A DNA stretch of 64,000 nt from Halocaridina rubra (Eukaryota > Arthropoda > Malacostraca > Decapoda > Atyidae), in the NCBI GenBank assembly GCA_037179515.1, contig JAXCGZ010015128.1:120001-184000 (forward strand), read 5' to 3'. Below, piece after piece: positions 34,427 through 48,818 of the stretch. The notes under the pieces were generated by a model, which did not search any database, had not been told where the DNA came from, and saw only the letters and a list, made by a program, of their open reading frames with translations. How positions within the stretch are numbered: position 1 is the stretch's first letter; each line of letters opens with the position of its first letter. A program made the translations under genes and the position numbers.

Positions 34427-36461
34427 TTTATTTTATTTATTTTTTTAAATATAGTTTTTGGCAAATTTTTATCTTCAATATATCCCTTATGTTATTCATT
34501 CCTCCTCTTCCCAGGCATGTTACAGTTATCACTTGATTTTCTAACAGAAGTTTCTCTCAAAATACTTTTTCCACTTAAGAATTTGCCTTTTTTTGGCCAT
34601 GCCCACCTAAATGTCTCTAAAATCCTGATCCATCCCCTGTGACATAATTCTTATAATTAAAAAAGTGAAAGTACCTTGTGGACCAATTACATATGTACAT
34701 ACATGGAAATATATTTTGTGTGCATACTGTATATGCTACGTATGTGATAACTCTCTCACACACACACTCAAACACTCACTAGAAAAAAATATCACTGTTT
34801 TTAACACATTTTCGAATTGCCTCCTTAAAAATAAAATTTTCCCCTGTGGGGCATGCACCCCATGTTGGGAACTACGGATCTAGGGTTTCTGCCTCTCCCC
34901 CTTATTGTCTTCCCACCTTCCTGCCCCGCTTTATGTATTCTGCTTGACTCATTGCGGTACAACTTGAAGATCCTCCATTAGATGTTCCCATTTTCTAATA
35001 ACTAGTCTTCAGATATCTTATTATTTTGCCTTTTGCCTAGACTATTTTCATACAATGTAAATCTTATTGCTACGCTTAACCATTTGCATTCCTTTAACTT
35101 ATTCGTTTTCATAATTTCTTCAATCCACCAATTTCTTAAAAATCCCTGACTAACTCGAATCAGCTCCTTTCCCCTCTCATAAAACATCTCAAAGTTCTTG
35201 CTTCCTCTCATTCTCTGATTCTCCTTTTTATTTATTATATGCTCATAAATAGCAGCTTTGCTTGAAAATGGTGCATTATACTCAGAACGACACCAGCTGT
35301 TGTTTTCACAAATAAGCAGCTTACTCTCCAGAACAATCAAATGTTCTATGCATAACTGCTCTGCTTATTGAAATGTACTTGTGCATTTGCCCCTCTTTTG
35401 AAAAGGATATATATTCTCGTTGATTTTTTGCACGTCTAATTAGTAATAAATTCCCGGTCATGTTCCTCTCTCGCACACCCAAACCTTTCAGTCATGCAAT
35501 GCACATTATTTCTCTCACTTATTCCCTCGACATCCACAAACGACTGTATTTTGCTCTCCACAGAAACTCCCTTAGGGATAGGCAATCAGTAAGGTCTATT
35601 GAAGGAAGCTCCATTTCGAAACCAATGTTATTTTTCTGTAAGGTCAAAATGCACCTTTGACCACTGACTTTAGTTCTTCACTTATGGCTTTGAACCTCGG
35701 CTTTACCTTGACTATTTTCTACTTTTTAACACTTGTACATTTTTCTTTATCTGCAATTGCGGCCCTTACATAATATATCGTCTCTTCATGCACACCTGAA
35801 TCTTTGTCCTTAAACCCCTGAAAAAATCCAATTTTATCATTACACAGCTTCAGTTTTACATAATTTTACAACCACACTGCAGCAATATATTTTTACACGT
35901 GGAAATCTGTGGCATCAGCACATATTTCCTTGAGACTAGCAATCCTCTACTCTCTTTCACTGTCTTGCTTTCTCTTCATTAATGTCAGTTTTATTTGCTT
36001 TCTCTAGCACATGTGGTGCAAGAAAGTTATTTCTCTATCACGCTATTGAATATAACTCATTTTTTTTTCATATGCACACAACATTTTTTTTTCAATACTC
36101 AGGTGGACATGGTAACTAAGGTTCACCTGATAATACAAAATGTTGTAAAGGATTTGAGCTCTATTGCTTTTAGCATTAAAGATAATTGACACTTCATAGA
36201 TGTGATATATACTGTTGTATCATGTATCGAAAAGGTGTCAAGTATTGGTGTCGACTGTATATGTACATTTTCAGAAAAAGAATCTAATTTTTCATTTATG
36301 TATTTTTCCCACTAAGAATGTTCCACAGTTTTTACCTTTTTACTTCCATATTATGAATTTAAAATTTATTTCTTTTTTTTTTATTACCCTCATGCCAACT
36401 GTATGGTAAAACGTAGATAGTTTAGTAATGAATAAGTTAGGCTTAAAGAAGTCAAACTTTA
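34422..36461. other. AT-rich sequence with one unexplained minus-strand frame
   Basis: No recognised domain. Plus-strand text is pyrimidine-rich between about 34850 and 36000; on the minus strand this gives Lys/Glu-rich broken frames, the longest at 35340-35002. Confidence 0.4.
35002..35340 (-). pseudogene. degenerate frame of unknown origin
   Basis: 112 codons open on the minus strand, charged and helical in look (FEMFYERGKELIRVS, GFLRNWWIEEIMKTNKL). Upstream (35340-35920, minus) similar charged stretches such as EETIYYVRAAIADKEK and KPRFKAISEELKSVVKG continue but are cut by stops. Together they look like the relic of a larger coding unit, possibly from a mobile element. I do not recognise the family. 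Confidence 0.3.
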
Positions 36462-36586
<125 letters not shown>

Positions 36587-36864
36587 GTTAACTCAATATA
36601 TCCATATGAAAATTTTAAGAAAACATTAAAGGTGGCCATTTTCTTCATTGTTTTCTAATTTTATCAATTTGACGTTTTCATTCTACGATTTCAGTGGTTT
36701 GATCTTTCATGTAACTACTTTCTTCAGTATATTGCCTTATTTAAAATGTTAATAGTCCAAAAAATGCTTATGAAATATTCTGTCTGGGAACTCGAGATCT
36801 TCATTTGCAGGATTTATTACAGTTGGACTTGGAAATATAATTTGGACGGTTCAAGTAATTTTTA

Positions 36865-36871
<7 letters not shown>

Positions 36872-36947
<76 letters not shown>

Positions 36948-36949
36948 CC
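36872..36949. repeat. (AT)n microsatellite
   Basis: AT dinucleotide with one AAAT slip near 36918; left border of the tRNA-like satellite region. Confidence 0.97.
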
Positions 36950-36984
36950 AAGTAAACACATCAACATATTTGATAACATGAATC

Positions 36985-37090
36985 ATATTTTGCCCCTTTA
37001 CTGAGACTCGAACCTAAGGCACAAAATTACTGTGCCAAGGCACTACCAGCTACACCACTGAAGGTCTATGAAAGAAGCCAACTTCAAAGC
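36985..37090 (-). mobile_element. tRNA-derived SINE unit, inverted copy
   Basis: On the minus strand: GACCTTCAGTGGTGTAGCTG, GCCTTGGCACAGTAA, GGTTCGAGTCTCAGTAAAG. TGTAGCTGGTAG resembles a tRNA A box and GGTTCGAGTC a B box. It is the inverted counterpart of the tandem units at 37103-37700. Confidence 0.7.
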
Positions 37091-37102
37091 TTAAATGTAT
37101 TT

Positions 37103-38589
<1,487 letters not shown>

Positions 38590-38698
38590 AGGGAGGGGGG
38601 AAAAATACTCCATGGTTCCCTGCATGTCATTACAGTCGGCTAAATTGGGCGGAGCGAGGGAACTGGGAATCCCTTATAAGGGGAAAAATGGCTCATGT
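38590..38698 (+). mobile_element. RTE-like 3' tail fragment
   Basis: GC-rich block ending CCCTTATAAGGGGAAAAATG + GCTCATGTA, matching the end of the RTE-like element at 23025-23050 (CCCTTACAAGGGGAAATG + AGGCTTATGT). Severely 5'-truncated. Confidence 0.5.
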
Positions 38699-38699
38699 A

Positions 38700-38958
38700 T
38701 TAGGGGGTCCCCCTTTTAAGTCATTCTGCTGTTACATCAGAGACCAATAAATAATTAAATTATTAATAAATCAATTTTTAGGCATACCAGTTATCCAGAT
38801 GCATACCAACCACATTAGTTAGGGTAAGCAATTCTGTAAAGTGTATTTTTACGTATTAAATTAAGAATTTAGATTATTTTTCCATGTTTCAGAGTATTAT
38901 TTTTAGCATTGGTGGGGGACCTAGGTTTGAATTTAGGTGTTTTCTAATTTATGAAAAT
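38700..38958 (+). mobile_element. Tigger-like deletion derivative (GGGGGTCCC family)
   Basis: The left end TTAGGGGGTCCCCCTTTT and the following GTTACATCAGAGACCAATAA match the element at 42007-43048. The right part has the shared TTTTTAGCATTGGTGGGGGACC block, but the right terminal repeat is lost. All coding sequence is deleted. Confidence 0.65.
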
Positions 38959-39014
38959 GAAAATCGTTATAATTATTGATATGATTTTTTGCTGTTCTTG
39001 TGTCACTATTATTC

Positions 39015-39110
39015 CCCATTCTATCGGGAGGGGACACAGACTGGTTGGAGCTGGGGAATTAAGGCTGAGTGCCTTCCTAACTCCACCCGGTAGGCTCGAA
39101 CTTGTACATT
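39015..39110 (-). mobile_element. tRNA-related SINE copy (minus strand)
   Basis: The reverse complement contains GTTCGAGCCTACCGGGTGG, then GTTAGGAAGGCACTCAGCC and CTGTGTCCCCTCCCG, collinear with the SINE at 31440-31520. GTTCGAGCC fits a tRNA-type B box. Confidence 0.55.
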
Positions 39111-42004
39111 CCAGAAATGCGCATAAAAATATTTCTTTTTTTCCAAAAAATAGGATCACTTTAAGCATTACATATCCTAAAGTAAGTTTCATTGCACTTT
39201 ATTAAGCAAAAGTATTTGACAGGCAATTATCATTCAAACAAAATATAAAGATTACTCAGTATACTGCACTCTAAATTAAGAAAAGATTTCAGACTTAATA
39301 AACGAGAATATAAAATAGAATTAATGACTGAAGAAACATTTGGGAATCACTCATTATTCCTTTGCAATGTTCATAAATTTTTTCTTTCTACAACATTAAG
39401 GTAGAAAATACATAGGAAAGTGGCTATAGTTAACTTTTTATTTTTGCACTGAAAGCAGCTATCAACTGTCTGCTGTTAACAATAGCATAATTAAGATACC
39501 AACTACATATTGCATCATAATTATTAAAAAATTAATAGTTTTATGCCAGTAAAAAACAAACTAAGAAGTTTTTCACATTAAAAATAAAATATACTTTCAT
39601 TAAATGACATACAGTATAAGTCATCATATAAAGCTGGACATATGGAATTAGGCAGTACAGTAAGTAGAACAAGGCATACAAAAATACTGAAAATCATTAG
39701 ATTATGCAAGGTACTATATATATATATATATTCATTTATAACTTTACATGACTAATTTTACAAAAATTTATATATTTTCACAGATATTTATTATACACAA
39801 ATGGAAAATAATAGGTAAATGAGCATGGCACACACATATTTCAATTAAAATGAGCTTTTGAAACACGATAAGAAATGGAAACATAAAAGTTTAAGCTGTC
39901 TGTAGGACGAGAGGTACACTGAGATGAACGAGGAAAAATATGATGACAAAAATTTGATGGAGTATATAACTAGGACGAATAAATTTGAAGATGAAATATA
40001 AACAAAGGTATACTGAAAGCATGTCAAGAACCATGAGATAATGACATTTGAAATGAAACAAAGAGATACTGAAAACTATCCTAAGTACATCAAAAAGCTC
40101 GATGAATTGCATGAGTACAAGAAGACACACTGGACTATAAAGATGTGACTAAAGATTGTCTTATTATATGAAAAATCTCACGATGAGAAGAACGAAAAAG
40201 GAGGGACGAATGTAATATTATAGTGGAAGACGTAATCAGAAATTTGGCAGGAAAAGACATCGATAGATCAGTTTGGGAGATCAAAGGGAATTTAATAATA
40301 CTGTAAACACAACTTTGATCCTTTGGATATACAGTATACATACAATATTAAGATAATAAAAATTAAACAGTTAATCAGTTAGGGAAATCATGTATTAGCA
40401 AATAAATTTACGAACACCAATAAAATTTTTTGGAAAAGAAATTAAAAGAAAAAAGAAAACACTGATCAATGAGAGATAGCAAATTTCATTGCTAAACAAT
40501 ATATGGCCCCACATCTAGTTAATATTAACGTTGGAAATCAGAGAATTAGTACAAGTTTATGCTCTGACACCTGCAATATGATAAACATTTCTTAATATTG
40601 AACCCACAGGTTAATCTTTGTGAAAGGAATAAGGCTTTGTCACTTAGCTGGTTTTTCAATAAGTTACACTAAGCAGCATACAAATATAGGATATTTCTTG
40701 ACAACTTAATTAAACAGTTGTATCTTGCTGACGATATAACTCAGAATAGCATGCAGCCACCCAGATAAAGTTCATAATTAGTATGTTAAATATTCCAATA
40801 ATAATCTAATACAGTAGCATCTTCTCATAATGCCTATTATTACAAAATCTAAATTGAATTCTGACAGACGTACACACAAAGGTGCTAAGACTCATTGCAC
40901 ATACATAAATGTACGATTCCTCTTTTGCAGATATTAGTAAATTATAAGGTAAGTATAAAAATGAAGGAACACAAAAGTTCCAAGTCATACCCTGTATGGT
41001 CTATCATATAACTTTATACTTATGATCAGTAATACATTTTGTAAGTATCTTAATTATTTCTTTCCACAATATAATGTACAGTTAATATTTACCACATTAT
41101 ACTGTATACACTTAACCCTTAAACTACATGTAAACCATGCACATATACCATCTGTTATACAAAATGTAGACCGAGGTTCATGTCACTAATACAGACCCAC
41201 TCATAGGGACAAACACTAAAGTTACTTAAATTATGTATATAAGCAGGTGAACAACAAGTACAGTACTGTTCATTTCACCAACATATATACAAATGCATGT
41301 AAATGCAAAATTTTCTACAACATTACAAGCATCAAGTCACAGAATTTTTTTTTTAATTAAATATGAAACAGCACAGACAAAAAATAAAATTCAAAGCAAT
41401 ACTTAAGAAAGCATGGGCGGTGATAGTCGATTTATTACATTTTTTTGGGAAAAAAAAAAAAAAAAAAACTGATAACTTGAGGTAGATCAGTATAACATCA
41501 GGAAACATTAAGAAGTCCTTTATAATTTTACATTTTACAAAAATATGGCAAAAAAAATTTTAAAACTAATAATTTTTCTAAACTTAAAATGTCTTGAATA
41601 TTTGACATATATATTCGATATTGGAAGCATAAGGTTAATGTTAAGTCATTTACAGTGCTTTAAATAAGACTATAGAGATTCATAAACATAGTTTTATAAT
41701 TTAGACAGGATTAAAGGTTATGATGAGCACATTACGCTATGTATACAATTACCATAATGAGGAAAACAAAGAATGCAATGTTAGTGCATTCACTACTTTC
41801 CAAAATCCTATTTTGTAAAAAGAAAGAATTAATATCATTATTATGAATGCACTGGCTCTTAAAGATTTCTGGCTGACTTTTAAAAAGTAGTATTTCTCAA
41901 GTATAAACTGGAATAATTATCAATTAGTCTTAACCAAAATAAAAATTAATGTGTACATGAGACAACACAACTGGATGAAGTCAAAACTATGAGGTAAATA
42001 CATG
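39111..42004. other. AT-rich sequence, nothing recognised
   Basis: No coding domain or repeat family. It contains short (AT)n at 39714-39730 and an A run at 41450-41468. Given the strand of the Pins gene it could be part of a very long 3' region, but nothing demonstrates that. Confidence 0.45.
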
Positions 42005-42006
42005 TA

Positions 42007-43048
42007 CTGGGGGTCCCTGATTTAAGTCGTTCTGAGTTATGTCATCTGCCGTTACATCGGACACCAATAATAATTAATATATTATCAATAAATTAATTCT
42101 CAACCTAACTGGCTTGTGCGGTAAATTCAAACCAAGTGTATTGAACAGTCTGTGAGCAATGGCTGATGAATATACAGTTGTATTCTATTTATCAATTTGG
42201 CTTTCTTTATTTATTTGTTTCTGTATTTGGTTACAGTGATAGATTATATTGATTTTATTTACAAAATTACCAAACACATAGCCATAAATACAATTTTATG
42301 CAAAATAGTTTGTTGAGCGTCGCGAAAGAATACGGCGTTATGCCGCAATAGTAGAAGAACAAGAATTACTGATCAGTTTACTCTTGCCCGCCATATTGTA
42401 TTTCGTAATCATCTGCTCGCTTATTGGTTTCACTTGTTTTCGTTCATTATTGATATTATTGTCTTCCAAGCATAGTGTTGATAGTTCTGACGGCAGTACT
42501 TCGAAGAAAAGAAAAGCAATCACCATGGATATTAAAGTTGAAATAGTAAAATGCTCAGAAGAGGGAGTGAAAGTGAAGGCTGTGGCAAGTAGGGGTTGGT
42601 TTAATCGTTTTAAGAATCGCGTTAACTTGCATAACCTAAGGGTGCAAGGTGAAGCTGCTAGCTAATGATTATGAGAAAGCAGCAAATGTTTCCATGTGTG
42701 AAGGCAGAAATAATTATGGAGGGGGATTAGCATCCTTTGCAATGCCCATCCCAGTGTGCAAGCCGACCACAGGAGTAAATGCATGCAATATTGTACTGTA
42801 CTCTGTACTGTACTGTAGTACACTTTTTCTATTATTATGTTTTAGATAACACAAGTAGAGGTAAACAATACTGTAAAGTTTAGTTTCACTATTTTTAAGT
42901 CTAAGATTAGTTTTCTATTTTTTATAATATTTATATTTAGCAATGGTGGGAGACCTAGGTTCGAAGTTATGTTTTCTAACTTACATAAAAATCCGGGTTA
43001 AGTCAGCTGTAAGGAAAGGAACCCTGACGTAAAATGGGGACCCCCTTA
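42007..43048 (+). mobile_element. Tigger-like DNA transposon, internally deleted (GGGGGTCCC family)
   Basis: The left end CTGGGGGTCCCTGATTTAAG and the inverted right end TAAGGGGGTCCCCATTTTAC form terminal inverted repeats, flanked by TA at 42005-42006. Inside is a transposase remnant at 42459-42665. Non-autonomous relic of a pogo/Tigger-type element; relatives at 38700 and 53494. Confidence 0.78.
42459..42665 (+). pseudogene. Tigger transposase remnant with internal deletion
   Basis: Starts with the Ser/Lys-rich leader (SSKHSVDSSDGSTSKKRK) and the first helix of the CENP-B-type HTH (KVEIVKCSEEG), then jumps without a frame break to ASRGWFNRFKNR, a motif that in full-length Tigger proteins lies in the second DNA-binding half about 100 residues later. 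It ends QGEAAS and stops. The catalytic domain is absent, so it cannot transpose. Confidence 0.75.
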
Positions 43049-43050
43049 TA

Positions 43051-46000
43051 AAGTAAATATGTGCATAAGAAATAATTAATCATTTTTGAATAAAAAAAAT
43101 ACTGACACATTTTTATCACTAATAAGGAAATGTAAAGTATGGCAGCTTTATGTGTAAAATGTAATTTATTGTATTTTGAAATTTCTACATACAATTCATC
43201 ATCTATGAGCTTGTAGTATATGTACTATAAGACTTACAACTGGCATTAAATTTGAATTATGCAGATGTATTGTTCCTTTCAAGGGTGATTATTATAGCGA
43301 TGCACCAAGGCCAATTTCTTTAATTTGGTATTTACTATTTTCTGTTATCTTTACAGCATCACCAGTTAAGAAACGAAAAGATTCTGTAACACTTGGCAAG
43401 TGTTATTTATCCTAAGTATAAATAGCTTTAGGTGTATTAGCAAGAAAAAGGAATCCTATAAGATCATGGGACAATCAAATACACAGATTTCAATTTGACG
43501 GCAAAAGAGGGGAATAAGATTTATGTAATCAGAAAGAAATCTCCAAGAGCCCAGTGTCCTCATCATGACATTAGTCTTAAAATGTTGTCCTTTTCTTATG
43601 AAAAACTGCTGATATACTTTACAAGACAACTGATATGCCTGCCTCCCAACATTAACTAATGGTTAAAAAATACACTCCTTAAAAGCACTGGAAATGGTGG
43701 TAGTTTCACTAGAGTTACTATAGGCAAAATGTGTTGTTACATGAATGTTAGATAATATTAGATTGTTTAATAATGGTACAAAAAAGTAAGTAAATAGTGC
43801 TCAGTCTTATTAAGTATTTTTTGAGTATGATTTCTATTTCGATTCATGAATCATAATTCTGAACGTCACTATTAATCCCAACTCTGCTACTAAGCTAATG
43901 TGAAGTGAACTTAGTGCTGGTTTGGTAGTTTTCTGTTCCTAAATTTATAAATTTTGCATTAACATTAGGTCCAATTATTTATTATAATTTGCTACACATA
44001 AATGTATTCTTGAGGCGATGAATAATAGAGTACTAAATATCCATGATGAGAAAATATGGAAACTCAGACTGACATTTCAGAGGGATGCATGACAAAGTGC
44101 CATATACCCTCCGAGTTAAGGGGTACAGTTTCTAAAGTGACGTCTTGGTCTATATTACCTGTTTTATATTACCAATTTTAATAGCAATGAAAATTACTTC
44201 ACATGTTAAAATGATTGTCAAATTTTTAAAACTGACAATATATCGGAACTGAATTCGCACAACTCATACCATTCGTAGGAATGGAATTTTAAAATGCAAT
44301 TATATCTGCTAATAATGTACTTCATACTGAACTCTAATATCACAAGAAGAAGCTTCATACTATGATTCTAAGAAATTATTTTTATTTGGACTGACTATAC
44401 GTTTTCACTAGCAATACACTATACATCTAAACAAACTATATTAGCCATAATTATCCTGCATGATTTCAATATCAAGTATCTTAAAATACTCTCAAACTAC
44501 CCAAAGAACTGATAACATGCCTTGCAAAAGTGCCTTTTCCAAAATTGCGTTAGGGGATGACTCAATATTACTGATGAGAACAGGCCTCCCTTTAATAGTA
44601 ATAAAAAAAATAGGGAAAGAATCTTGTATTTCAGTACTCTCAGAGGGATAAAGAATAGTCTTAATGAGGCCTTCAATGTGTTAATATAGATAGGGAAAAA
44701 GATGTAAAATATTTTTTATAATTTATACAAGTTCCATAGTAATAAAAGTAAAGTCACTGTTGCAAATGCATATTATGCTAATACTGTAGAATATTATCTA
44801 TTACTACTGTAGATGGTTTAACTAATGACCAATAATAATATAAAAACAGTCAGAACAACAGATTTCTATAGAGGCTCTCCAAATTTGGTGAAGATACAAT
44901 TACCTTGGCAAAAATGAGAAGTGTTCTAAGAAATATTAACCCACTTCTGAGTTGTATGTATGAACAACCTTATAAAAAACTTCCACAAGTCAGAGCATCA
45001 TATTAACTTACTAAATGAGCGAATTTATTGGAAGTTTCTATTTCCCCTGTGCTCTTTTTAAATATAAATATTTTTACAAATATTACAGTCAAGTAAGGGT
45101 ATGCACAATGTGATACCAAGTACAGTGAATAATCTATGGTGCCAAATGATAATTCTGGCATACTTTTTATACATGAATATCAGTTAAAAGAAAATGCAAT
45201 ACAGCCAATTCAGTTTAATCATGATGCAGTACAAAAATTAGAAAATCTTAAATAAATATAAACAAAATGAGAGAGAAGATGGGGAATATACTATGTTTGA
45301 GTGTCGTTTTTTCACTGCATTTACATGAAAATAGCAAAACAACCTCTAAACTATGTAAGTATAAATACAAAACAAAACAAAAAAGTTTCCCTAAATCTCT
45401 TAACTGAGAAAACTAAGTATAACGGGAAGAAAGTATCCATTATTAGTAGTAATAAAGAAAAGAAATAAATAAAAAGGAAAAACTATACTTTTGCATCCTT
45501 TTGGGTCTGACGATATCTGCAGTTATTAATGTCAGAAACATTTCCTTAGCATTATAAAAACCTAAATACTATACAAATTCTCTCAAAAACAAGGTTTACA
45601 AAATTGACACTGCACAGTTATCATGTTTATGTATATCGACAATGAAATTTTCGTTCCAAGGCAACTCCTCTCTGTATATGACCACCATATGCAATAAAAA
45701 TAATGTACTGTGTATAATGCATTATATACTACTGCCAAAGCATGGATTGACAAGGCATAAGCTGACAGAGCCTGCAGGACGTATTTCAACATACATACAA
45801 GAATCAAGGGTAAGCATAAAGAAATGAATATCATTAAGAATTTAATTTCACACTGCATTCATATAGCAAAAATTCCCATTAAAAACTAATTAGATAAAAA
45901 GGAGGAGATAGAATATGAGAAAATAATTTGAATAGAAGTCGTAGATATATTTTTACCCTTTGGTAACACAGTATATCAACTAGCATAATCAGGACCTGGA

Positions 46001-48020
46001 CTGGCTGTATGTTTGGTGCAGGTCAACCCTCCAAAGTAGTGATTAAGAAGATGACAACAAGAAACTCAGAGAAGATGAGCAGCAAAAGAGGCCAAACTAC
46101 CACAAACAACACCTGCCCAGTGAGGAGAAAATTCGATCACCAAGGCAATTACCTAATCTCCTAACACAATAAACACAACAATAAAATTTTCTACACCGAG
46201 AACCGACTCTCCGGCGGTCATGTCATGAAGACTCCTTTAGCCGGAGACACTGGGAGCAACTTTGGAGATACATTAAGGAAGATTGCATCATACACAATCA
46301 CGTATACCAGCAGCACAACATACACTCCTTGAGAGTTCTGTGGAAGAGTCAGGAAGCAGCAGTGGCCTTTCTTACGTACTTGGGGCTGCAGCTCAGGGAA
46401 CAAAAACAATAACGACGACGACTAGCAATAGTATATGTATTTCAGTAAATAGATTTCCTTTTTGATTTACATACACTGCATTACACTAATCCACTTTTAT
46501 CTTTTATTATCCTTTAGAGATTGTCAAATTCACGTGAATCTCAATACTCAATGAAGTAATTAATTATTTATATATTACAAGAATTCATATAGGTCTTTTC
46601 AGACTCCTATTACATCTTAAATATTTAGACAATAAGTTTTTTTTATCAAGTTTTGTCCAATCATATTGAATAATTCATAAATAAGACAACAAATAAAATA
46701 GTTTATATCTTTCATCAAAAAATAAGTGCCTAGATATGCCAACATACTTATGCATCATACTTCCAATATTAACTTGGAATTATAGAGTATTAAGTCATTA
46801 CTTTGTGTAACTTACGATTCCTAATCGTGAAGTATAAACACTGACAAAAGTTGCATTCTCATCAGTTCGTCTTGAGTCATTTACACAACATAGAAGTCAG
46901 ATGACATAAGTAATTAGTGAGCACTCTACAACAGAAGCACATACATTTAAAACCATTATATATAATCTGGATAATAAGAAACAGGAAAGAATTCACTACA
47001 AAATATTCCATGATTGTGTCAAAAGCATATCACTTACGATATGCAATAACTTCAAGTATATTTTCTGCATATATCAATGAAATATTAGAAATACTGGTCA
47101 ACTGTAGTAAATATGTACAATCTACAATATATTCCTAAACAAAGTCACTGCTGCAAATATTGAACAGTTATAAAGAAAATCATCCTGAGTTTCTTATGAA
47201 ATAAAAAAAAAAAGCGATAAAATAATTGCTCCATACTATGATCGACACAGCAGAGTCTGGATTCCAAACATAGACTGTTTGAAGAATCAATTTGAAATGT
47301 ATCTTCAATGTAGAAAACTGCTTTATTTTGATAATGCTAATGTATAACATGTCTTACACAGGACCAAAGTGGTTAAAGGATCAAAAGAAATGACTGGTTT
47401 ATTAGCATTTTACTACCAAGAGTATAAAAAAGGGAAGAAAAGTCAGGGCGGATATCACTCACATACACATCTAAGCTGGCTTTCTAGGAAGCAACGCGTC
47501 GAATAACTTTGAAGATATTACACTCTTCTTGGGGAAAAGTCAGAACTTTATTGGATTAGTAAAGCTGTTGAGAAAGTATTAAATACTGTACTGCCATGAG
47601 ATATAAGACTATATGATGGTCAGAGCAACTAGACAAAAATGACATTAGGATATTCTTATTTTAAACAAATAATAAAATTTCAATAGAGGCGCAAGTTTAA
47701 ACATAACTATCAATGGATATTTTTCAAATAGAGATAAAAAAAAATATGGTTGGCCATCTTTACATGACTCAGACAGCCACAACATTTCATTACAATAAGA
47801 GTTTCAACTTGATTACAAACATTCAGAATGGTAATATTTAAACCTAATTTTACTGCAGAAACGTAATATGAAAACATATATTTCTTTTTATTACAAAGGG
47901 CATAATCTGAGACTTCATTGCAATACCCAGGACATATCTAGACATATCAATAGGTATATAAACTGTTATAATAATAATAAAATGAAAATAATATTTCAAT
48001 ATTTATTATAATACCTGCAG
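43051..48020. other. AT-rich flank downstream of the Pins stop codon
   Basis: About 5 kb without recognised domains. On the Pins (minus) strand an AATAAA lies at 48007-48002, just after the stop, but so close that it may not be the real poly(A) signal. A slightly GC-richer patch at 45990-46440 has short frames on both strands without known motifs. Confidence 0.45.
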
Positions 48021-48305
48021 TTACTTTCTGCCTTTAACAAGTCTACTCACAAGACCATCTTTAGAACTTACATTCTGGGGATTCGTAGAACTTGTAGAGT
48101 TACTGGGCATATCCTCCTCATCCAATGAAGGGTTGACATTATTATGACTAGCTTCTAAAGGCATGGTAGAACGCTGATCTTCTAAACGGCCAGACTGGAA
48201 TCTCATGATGAGAGAAAAGAAATCATCATCGGGCACTGTAGGCGCTGACTGAGTAAGGGAACCTTCATTTGGCAGGAAACTACGCTGATCTTCAATACGT
48301 GACCC
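48021..48305 (-). CDS. pins: Pins/LGN (GPSM2) last coding exon, GoLoco motifs
   Basis: Minus-strand terminal exon: acceptor CTTCTTCCAG ends at 48306, phase 0 entry, 94 codons, stop TAA at 48023-48021. It starts GSRIEDQRSFLP, the second half of a GoLoco motif whose first half (DDNFFDMLMRCQ) ends exon 63636-63437. A complete GoLoco follows: DDDFFSLIMRFQSGRLEDQR. Each has the D/E-Q-R triad whose Arg finger reaches into G-alpha-i. The rest is a polar Ser/Asn-rich tail ending SRLVKGRK. Pins/LGN binds GDP-bound G-alpha-i at the cell cortex and links it to Mud/NuMA for spindle orientation; the N-terminal TPR half lies beyond the window. Drosophila Pins has three GoLoco motifs, matching the count here. 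Confidence 0.92.
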   Translation of the reverse strand, partial: GSRIEDQRSFLPNEGSLTQSAPTVPDDDFFSLIMRFQSGRLEDQRSTMPLEASHNNVNPSLDEEDMPSNSTSSTNPQNVSSKDGLVSRLVKGRK

Positions 48306-48553
48306 CTGGAAGAAGGAGGCATTATGAAAATTTGCAACAATATAAACTATGACCATTATTTCCTTATGCATCATGTTGATACATCAATTATAATATATAG
48401 CTAGAGAGCAATCTATTCAAGCTTAATATAAACATTCTTGTTAGAGTATGTTACAGGTAGGTCTCTAATAAACTACCCCAATATCATGCACAAAAGCAGG
48501 AAGGAGTGATCTGATGTTCTCTTAAGTATTAACAAAATCCTTGCAACCATTTA

Positions 48554-48726
<173 letters not shown>

Positions 48727-48818
48727 TAACCCCTTGCTATATCGCAGTTCACCTATTGCAAATTCAGTGCAATGCGGTTTTTTGGGTGTTTTTTTTTTTG
48801 TTTCGTTTTTTTTGTGTA

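Noticed and set aside
46218..46465. Short overlapping frames in a GC-richer patch
   Set aside because: No domain, no splice signals that fit, and frames on both strands; not supported as exons.
39111..48020. Very long Pins 3' UTR reaching to about 39 kb
   Set aside because: The strand and lack of other genes allow it, but no sequence signal demonstrates it, so it was left as unassigned.
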